Assembly: GCA_019308995.1 (NCBI GenBank) | Contig: JAFDHD010000008.1 | Coordinates: forward strand, 1 to 64,000 | Reading direction: 5' to 3' | Length of the DNA: 64,000 nucleotides | Origin: Deltaproteobacteria bacterium | Lineage (GTDB): Bacteria; Desulfobacterota; Desulfarculia; Adiutricales; JAFDHD01 | The notes under the pieces: model-generated | Seen by the model: only the letters and a program-made list of their open reading frames with translations | Databases searched by the model: none | Told to the model about the DNA's origin: nothing | Program-made: the position numbers and the translations under genes | In this document: piece after piece, positions 59,069-64,000 of the stretch | Position numbering within the stretch: the stretch's first letter is position 1 | How the letters are laid out: each line of letters starts with the position of its first letter

Positions 59069-60364
59069 ATGTCAAATTTCAATAATCTCAGTTCTCAAGA
59101 ACTCCAGGAATACAAAACCAAATTGATGAAGCGCTACCATGAATTTCAGCTAAAAAATCTGACAATAGATATGACCCGAGGGAAGCCCTGTCCGGAACAA
59201 CTGGACCTCTCCATGGATATGTTGACCTGCATAAACGCTCAGGATTTTCAGAGCGAAGATGGAGTAGATTGTCGAAATTACGGAGGGTTGGATGGGATTT
59301 TAGAAGCAAAAAAGCTTTTTTCGACCTATCTTGAGGTTGAGCCGGATGAGGTCATTATCGGAGGAAATTCCAGCCTGACCATGATGCACGATATCATTTT
59401 GCAGGCCATGATTCACGGGGTGGCAGAAGGCAGTGTTTCATGGGGAAAATTATCTCAGGTGAAATTTCTATGTCCCTGTCCTGGTTACGATCGTCATTTC
59501 TCGATCTGTGAGCATTTAGGCATTGATATGATTCCCGTGGAAATGAAGGACTACGGCCCGGACATTTCTCAAGTTGAAAGGTTAGCGGCTGAGGATGACG
59601 CCGTCAGAGGCATCTGGTGTGTCCCGAAATACAGCAACCCCACCGGAGTGATCTATTCGGATGAGGTGGTGGACCGGCTGGCAAACATGAAAACAAAAGC
59701 CGAAGATTTCCGTATCTTCTGGGATAATGCCTATGCCGTTCATCACCTCACGGATCGCCCCAAGAAGTTGAAACATATACTTCAAGCCTGCAAAAAGGCA
59801 GGAAATCCGGATAGAGCGCTTATTTTCGGCTCCACTTCTAAAATTACTTTTGCCGGAGCGGGGCTGGCCATGATGGCGGGGAGCAAAAGAAATATAGATT
59901 TTGCCAAGAAGCTGATGTTCTTTCAGACCATCGGGCCGGACAAGTTGAATCAGCTTCGCCACGTAAGGTTTTTAAAGAACATGGAAGGCATTGAAAGCCA
60001 CATGAAAAAACACGCCGCGATCTTGAAACCCAAATTTGACATGGTGCTGAGTATCCTGGAAAAAGAATTAGACGATAAAGATATTGCAACATGGAGTCAA
60101 CCCGCAGGCGGGTATTTTATCAGCGTGGATACGCCGGATGGATGTGCCGAAGCAGTGATTAAAATGGCGGCAAAGGCAGGTGTCAAATTAACACCTGAAG
60201 GTTCCACGTTTCCCTATAAAAAGGACCCCAAAGATCGAAACATACGCCTTGCCCCGACCTTTCCCTCTCTGGAAGATATCCAGACGGCCATTGAGATTTT
60301 AACTATCTGTATTCAACTGGTGAGTATTGAAAATTTTGATTTAAGTTCATTCGTTACAAATTGA
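59069..60364 (+). CDS. class I aminotransferase (AspAT subgroup Ic type)
   Basis: 431 residues, a fold-I PLP enzyme. IDMTRGKPCPEQLDLS is the characteristic N-terminal stretch of the Ic-type aspartate aminotransferases, with NYGGLDGI following. The PLP site has PKYSNPTG, FRIFWDNAYAVHHL and the Schiff-base Lys in FGSTSKITFAGAG; RLAPTFP supplies the carboxylate-binding Arg. The product probably transfers the amino group between aspartate or alanine and 2-oxoglutarate. aaggaagg precedes the ATG. A terminator lies just after the stop. Confidence 0.92.
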   Translation: MSNFNNLSSQELQEYKTKLMKRYHEFQLKNLTIDMTRGKPCPEQLDLSMDMLTCINAQDFQSEDGVDCRNYGGLDGILEAKKLFSTYLEVEPDEVIIGGNSSLTMMHDIILQAMIHGVAEGSVSWGKLSQVKFLCPCPGYDRHFSICEHLGIDMIPVEMKDYGPDISQVERLAAEDDAVRGIWCVPKYSNPTGVIYSDEVVDRLANMKTKAEDFRIFWDNAYAVHHLTDRPKKLKHILQACKKAGNPDRALIFGSTSKITFAGAGLAMMAGSKRNIDFAKKLMFFQTIGPDKLNQLRHVRFLKNMEGIESHMKKHAAILKPKFDMVLSILEKELDDKDIATWSQPAGGYFISVDTPDGCAEAVIKMAAKAGVKLTPEGSTFPYKKDPKDRNIRLAPTFPSLEDIQTAIEILTICIQLVSIENFDLSSFVTN

Positions 60365-60376
60365 TTCTTAAGGTAT

Positions 60377-60414
60377 CCGCCTGTCTAGCTCATTTTAGAG
60401 CGGTTTTTCTTTTT
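60377..60414 (+). terminator. intrinsic terminator after the aminotransferase gene
   Basis: CCGC and TCTA pair with TAGA and GCGG (stem of 8 bp with a three-base bulge, eight-base loop), followed by a T-rich tail. It lies between convergent genes. Confidence 0.6.
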
Positions 60415-60424
60415 ATAGCTGTTT

Positions 60425-61714
60425 TCAGATGAACGACAGATTGCCTTGGCTGTCAAAATTGAAAGGCCCGGGTCTAGTCACCGCCTCCATAAGAGGGTGC
60501 TTACGCACTTTTGCCAGCATCGGCTCGGAAACCATGATTTCTGAAAGTTCGCGGGTATTCTTGATGCAGACGATACGGCAGTCCTCAGGTCTCACCCCAA
60601 CCAGGGTTTTCGCGGCGAGCTGAATGGCCTCCTGTTCGGTGTTCATGATTAAAGGGATAGACGCGCTATCCAGGTAAGTGGAGGTGATGGTATTGGTGTA
60701 TGTTGCGCTGATGTCCATCTTCCGATAGAGCTCCATGGTGATCACGTCGGCCAAACCCACGCCGGTGGCGTTCCCGTGTGTTTCCGCTGAGAGATTCAGC
60801 AGGACGATCTTTTTGACCAGGGGTCCTTTCCACTCAATGAATCGGTTGTTGCGGCCGGTGATATTAGGATCGAAACCCGCACCACTGATATCCTTGCCTA
60901 TCTCCTCAATGACCAGCACATCAATCATATCAAATAAGAGCCGGCCCATAAGTTCCTTGGAGCGTCTCTGCAAGCCGGCCTCCTCTTCGATTAGAGATTC
61001 GGCCGGAATGATTTTAAGGATGGCCGTTTCATGCAGAGCGTTTTCTACTATTCCCATTCCAAACAGAAAGGGCAGTTTATTCATGATGAAGTGGGCCGCT
61101 TGAGGCATCAAATCACCAAAGGCCCCGAAACCGTGAGTATGAAGCATGGTGGCCCCCTTGATTTTACCCATGCCGATGGCCATCATTTTCACGATCCCGC
61201 TTTCGATCGAGGCGCGGAAGTTAGTGTGGGGTTTAATGCGATTGATAAGAACGATTCCGTCTGCATCGCAAGCATATTGATCAATATGGATTGGAGTGCC
61301 GTCATCAAGGGCTCCGATTTCTTGAGTTTCCAGGGTCGAGCGGATGGGGCAGCCCGCATGATCTTCGGTGATGCCATAGTTTTCAAGGACCTGACGCTGC
61401 CCGGCCGCGGTCGCGGCCCCATGGCTGCCCATGGCCGGAAAAATAAACGGCCGACCGCCCAGGGCCTTGATTTCGGACACAACGGCTTTGGTAATTGCAG
61501 CGATATTGGTGACGCCACGGCTGCCACATCCGACAGCGATTGAAGAGCCGGGCTTGATCTTTTTTCGAATCTCCTCCCGCTTGAACTGCTCAACAACGGC
61601 CTGAACGACATTCTCGATTCTTGGCGCCTCGAAATTAACTCGCACTTTCACCATCTGAGGCAAAGGGATGTCCAGACCTCCGGCGATATTAACCTCTATT
61701 TGATCGTCAATCAT
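60425..61714 (-). CDS. LarA/DUF2088-family protein
   Basis: 429 residues. Contains the DUF2088 signatures: GCGSRGVTNI, AMGSHGAATA, and NRIKPHTNFRASIESGIVKMMAIGMGK, the segment that includes the Lys corresponding to the cofactor-binding Lys of LarA. LarA is a nickel-pincer-dependent lactate racemase; most DUF2088 proteins are uncharacterised racemases or epimerases of hydroxyacids. No cofactor-making LarB/C/E genes are in the window. The N-terminus is short and there is no signal peptide. Convergent with the aminotransferase gene. Confidence 0.85.
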   Translation of the reverse strand: MIDDQIEVNIAGGLDIPLPQMVKVRVNFEAPRIENVVQAVVEQFKREEIRKKIKPGSSIAVGCGSRGVTNIAAITKAVVSEIKALGGRPFIFPAMGSHGAATAAGQRQVLENYGITEDHAGCPIRSTLETQEIGALDDGTPIHIDQYACDADGIVLINRIKPHTNFRASIESGIVKMMAIGMGKIKGATMLHTHGFGAFGDLMPQAAHFIMNKLPFLFGMGIVENALHETAILKIIPAESLIEEEAGLQRRSKELMGRLLFDMIDVLVIEEIGKDISGAGFDPNITGRNNRFIEWKGPLVKKIVLLNLSAETHGNATGVGLADVITMELYRKMDISATYTNTITSTYLDSASIPLIMNTEQEAIQLAAKTLVGVRPEDCRIVCIKNTRELSEIMVSEPMLAKVRKHPLMEAVTRPGPFNFDSQGNLSFI

Positions 61715-61936
61715 CCCTGATTCCTGTTACTGGTCTGTAAAATCCCGAAGCTATCCCGCGGAACCTTTATAATATGGTTTAAGTAGAGCGAGAACAATTT
61801 TCTCAAGACCAGGACAGCCTGATCCCACTGTTATAAGTATCCTGGTATCCATGAAGCCGCTTTAAGGAAATGCTATCTCCTTAACGGCCCTCTGTCCTGT
61901 ATCATCACCATCCACAGTGTGGGCTGGAGTTATTGC

Positions 61937-63067
61937 TTACATTGGCCCCTGCTCGAGTAACCTTGCAAAGACTTCCTCATAATGGAAATCCGTATCACCG
62001 CACATGTACTCGCAGGATTTGGCTTTTCGATAAAAAAGCCCGATATCGCCTTCCCTGGTTGTCCCGATACCGCCATGGATCTGGGCGGCTCTTTCACTGA
62101 TGAATTTATAAACCTCATTTGCACAGGCCTTCAAGGCTGAAGCATCTCTGGCAAAATCCTCGCCTTCATCTATCATACAGGCGACTCGATACAGATAATT
62201 ATATGTGGTGTCGTATTCCAACAACATGTTGGCCATATAATGCTGTATGACCTGGAAACCGCCGATTGGCTTGCCATATTGTTCCCTCTGCTTGGCATAT
62301 TCAGCCGTGATATCAATACAGGCCTTGCAGCCTCCAACTATTTCGGCCGCCTTGGCCACGGCCGCCTTGGCGTTCATTTTCTCCAGGGTTTCTTTTCCAT
62401 TGCCAGGCGAGCCAATGATATTCGCCTTTGGTACTTTGACGTCGTTGAAAATAACCTCACAGTTATTGTCTTTGCCAATGGTGGGCATTTTACTGATGGC
62501 GACATTCGGATCATTGGCATCAACGAGGAAAAGCGTTACCTCCTCATTATCTGTCTTGGCGGCCACAATGAGTTTGTGCGCCACGTTGGCATCCATCACG
62601 AACAATTTGGTCCCACTTAAGATATAATCGTCCCCTTGAGCCTCAGCCTTCAGGTTGATGTCTTGGGGATAATAACTGCCATCCTCTTCATATTGAGCCA
62701 GGGCCATGATCAGGCTGCCTTCCGCAATCTGGGGTAGAAGGTCCTTTTTTTGATCTTCGGTGCCTCCTTCCAGGATAGTGAGCCCGCATTGGAGTATGGT
62801 GGAGAAAAAAGGACTTGGATAAACCGCCCGGCCGATGGCCTCCTGAATAATGACCATATCTACGAACTGTCCGGCGTATCCTCCGTATTCTTCAGGAAAC
62901 AGTAATCCCAGCCATCCGAGCTCGGCCGTTTTTTGCCACAGTTCTGGCGAATATCCGTCTTGACTCTCCTCCAATTCCTTCACCCGAGCATAGGGGCATT
63001 CTTTCGTCAAAAACCTCGTGGCTGCGTCCTTCAACATCTCATGTTCCGATGTAAAATCCAGATTCAT
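61937..63067 (-). CDS. acyl-CoA dehydrogenase, shorter member of an adjacent pair
   Basis: 376 residues. The N-terminal helical domain begins MNLDFTSEHEMLKDAATRFL, with YGGYAGQFVDMVIIQEAIG, ALAQYEEDGSYY at the FAD loop, and the C-terminal REQYGKPIGGFQVIQHYMANM and QIHGGIGTTREGDIGLFYRKAK. The canonical catalytic YEGT segment is absent (end reads HYEEVFARLL). The start has aggagg-like gaggggaaa. It follows the next gene by 11 bp on the same strand. Adjacent long and short members, as in pimeloyl-CoA and steroid side-chain dehydrogenases, suggest a heteromeric enzyme. Confidence 0.9.
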   Translation of the reverse strand: MNLDFTSEHEMLKDAATRFLTKECPYARVKELEESQDGYSPELWQKTAELGWLGLLFPEEYGGYAGQFVDMVIIQEAIGRAVYPSPFFSTILQCGLTILEGGTEDQKKDLLPQIAEGSLIMALAQYEEDGSYYPQDINLKAEAQGDDYILSGTKLFVMDANVAHKLIVAAKTDNEEVTLFLVDANDPNVAISKMPTIGKDNNCEVIFNDVKVPKANIIGSPGNGKETLEKMNAKAAVAKAAEIVGGCKACIDITAEYAKQREQYGKPIGGFQVIQHYMANMLLEYDTTYNYLYRVACMIDEGEDFARDASALKACANEVYKFISERAAQIHGGIGTTREGDIGLFYRKAKSCEYMCGDTDFHYEEVFARLLEQGPM

Positions 63068-63078
63068 CTTTCCCCTCC

Positions 63079-64000
63079 TTATTTAAACCTTGGGAGACCG
63101 ACACCAACCCAGGCGATGATATTGCGCTGAATTTCAGAGGAGCCAGCCGCTATGTTCATCCCCAGAGACCACTGATAGGCATCGGACATTACACCGTCAA
63201 GCGGGGCCCATTTGGAAGAGCCCAGTTGACCATGCAGGCCCATAATCTCTGTGGCAAAATTGGCCAGACGCTGAAAAAGTTCAGTGCCAAAAACCTTTGA
63301 TTCAGATGCGCCGGTGGCTGAAACAAGAAAGTTTCCTTTTCCCTGGTTCCAGGCAACTCTATAAGCCAGGTCTCGCCCGCGTTCGATGTCAATGTATAAC
63401 TTGGCTAGCTTTTGTCTGACCATAGGATTCTCATAGAGGAGTCTCCCACCTCTTTTGGTGGTTTTTACATACTCGAGGAGTTCTTCAAGCGACCGTTTAG
63501 CAGAGGCATAAGAACCCACGCTCGATCTTTCAAAATTCATGGTGGCCCGGGTTGATTTCCATCCCTCGTGCTCCGGGCCTATACGGTCATGTTCCGGGAT
63601 AATAACATCTGAAAAAAAGATCTCATTATACAGGTGTGTCCCGTCCATGTAATGTATGGGCCGCACCTCAATTCCCGGGATGCTCATATTTACGTTGAAT
63701 ACTGAAAGGCCGGAACTCCTTTTCTGGGAAGGGTCTGTCCGGGCCAAAAGAAACATACGGTCAGCCCTGTGAGCGCCGGTGGTCCAGACCTTTTGGCCGT
63801 TTACTACATAGTGATCGCCTTCTTTAATCGCAGTCGTTGTAAGCGCGGCCAGATCCGATCCGGCATTGGGTTCACTCCAGGCCTGGCAGTAATTCACCTC
63901 ACCTCGAGCGATTGGAGGCAGTAATCTTTCTTTCTGTTCCTCATTGGCAAATTGCATCAGGGTTGGCGCAAACATTCCCACACCAAAACCGTCTATGCCT
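63079..64000 (-). CDS. acyl-CoA dehydrogenase, partial (N-terminus outside window)
   Basis: About 305 C-terminal residues are visible; the frame is open to the right edge. WSEPNAGSDLAAL is the FAD/substrate loop, NGQKVWTTGAHRADRMFLLART the middle domain, and GLHGQLGSSKWAPLDGVMSDAYQWSLGMNIAAGSSEIQRNIIAWVGVGLPRFK the end, split here as GLHGQLGSS and AAGSSEIQRNII. As in FadE-type members, the YEGT catalytic Glu is replaced (AAGS). Its stop is 11 bp from the start of the shorter partner, so the two are co-expressed. Confidence 0.9.
   Translation of the reverse strand, partial: GIDGFGVGMFAPTLMQFANEEQKERLLPPIARGEVNYCQAWSEPNAGSDLAALTTTAIKEGDHYVVNGQKVWTTGAHRADRMFLLARTDPSQKRSSGLSVFNVNMSIPGIEVRPIHYMDGTHLYNEIFFSDVIIPEHDRIGPEHEGWKSTRATMNFERSSVGSYASAKRSLEELLEYVKTTKRGGRLLYENPMVRQKLAKLYIDIERGRDLAYRVAWNQGKGNFLVSATGASESKVFGTELFQRLANFATEIMGLHGQLGSSKWAPLDGVMSDAYQWSLGMNIAAGSSEIQRNIIAWVGVGLPRFK

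Overview
The window looks like a strictly anaerobic, sulfate-reducing or syntrophic member of the Desulfobacterota (deltaproteobacterial type). This is inferred from gene content, not from a marker gene: heterodisulfide-reductase-like (Hdr) flavin/iron-sulfur proteins, a four-subunit 2-oxoacid:ferredoxin oxidoreductase, an ADP-forming acyl-CoA synthetase, several acyl-CoA dehydrogenases, rubrerythrin, many Cache-type sensor kinases and a probable selenoprotein. I saw no rRNA, tRNA or CRISPR array.

Layout. 1-8.4 kb: housekeeping and stress genes (end of an alpha/beta hydrolase, NudC, a cation/proton antiporter, a Gly-rich zinc-ribbon protein, UspA) and a PAS/GAF kinase with its sigma-54 activator. 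9-11.5 kb: a MoxR ATPase and VWA protein pair. 11.6-14.6 kb: a zinc-type ABC uptake operon (binding protein, ATPase, permease) ending in a Fur/Zur-family repressor; a perfect 29-bp palindrome covers its promoter. 14.6-15.1 kb: decayed gene pieces. 15.4-22.4 kb: a class III aminotransferase, a cluster of perfect palindromes, a ferredoxin-nitroreductase, an SDR, a thiolase and an acyl-CoA dehydrogenase.

23.1-33.2 kb is the most unusual region. Eight same-strand genes encode two Cache-domain histidine kinases, three stand-alone receivers, a receiver-CBS protein, an SLC13-type transporter, and a second SLC13-type transporter with a complete receiver domain fused to its N-terminus. No member has a DNA-binding or enzymatic output domain, so the transporters are the obvious candidates for the output.

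33.3-43.9 kb (minus strand) is one tightly overlapping operon: ferredoxin, KorA, KorB, KorC, a 1118-residue HdrA/GltD-like fusion, MvhD, an HdrC-HdrB-like fusion, and an HdrA-MvhD fusion. In the last gene an in-frame UGA, followed by a bacterial-SECIS-like hairpin, reads as selenocysteine. Together they suggest soluble electron bifurcation or confurcation linked to 2-oxoacid oxidation.

44.4-48.8 kb carries acyl-CoA synthetase, hydrolase and dienoyl-CoA-reductase-like genes, followed by a TetR regulator and rubrerythrin. An IS element (about 50.7-52.0 kb) sits just upstream of a promoter and terminator-like leader of a FecCD-type ABC uptake operon that also encodes a methyltransferase and a TrmO/TsaA-like protein. 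56.7-57.0 kb is a REP-like palindrome cluster holding a 50-bp sequence also found at 22.8 kb. The right end has a CocE-type hydrolase, a class I aminotransferase, a LarA/DUF2088 protein and a pair of acyl-CoA dehydrogenases, the last running off the window. All calls are from reading the sequence; no database search was made.
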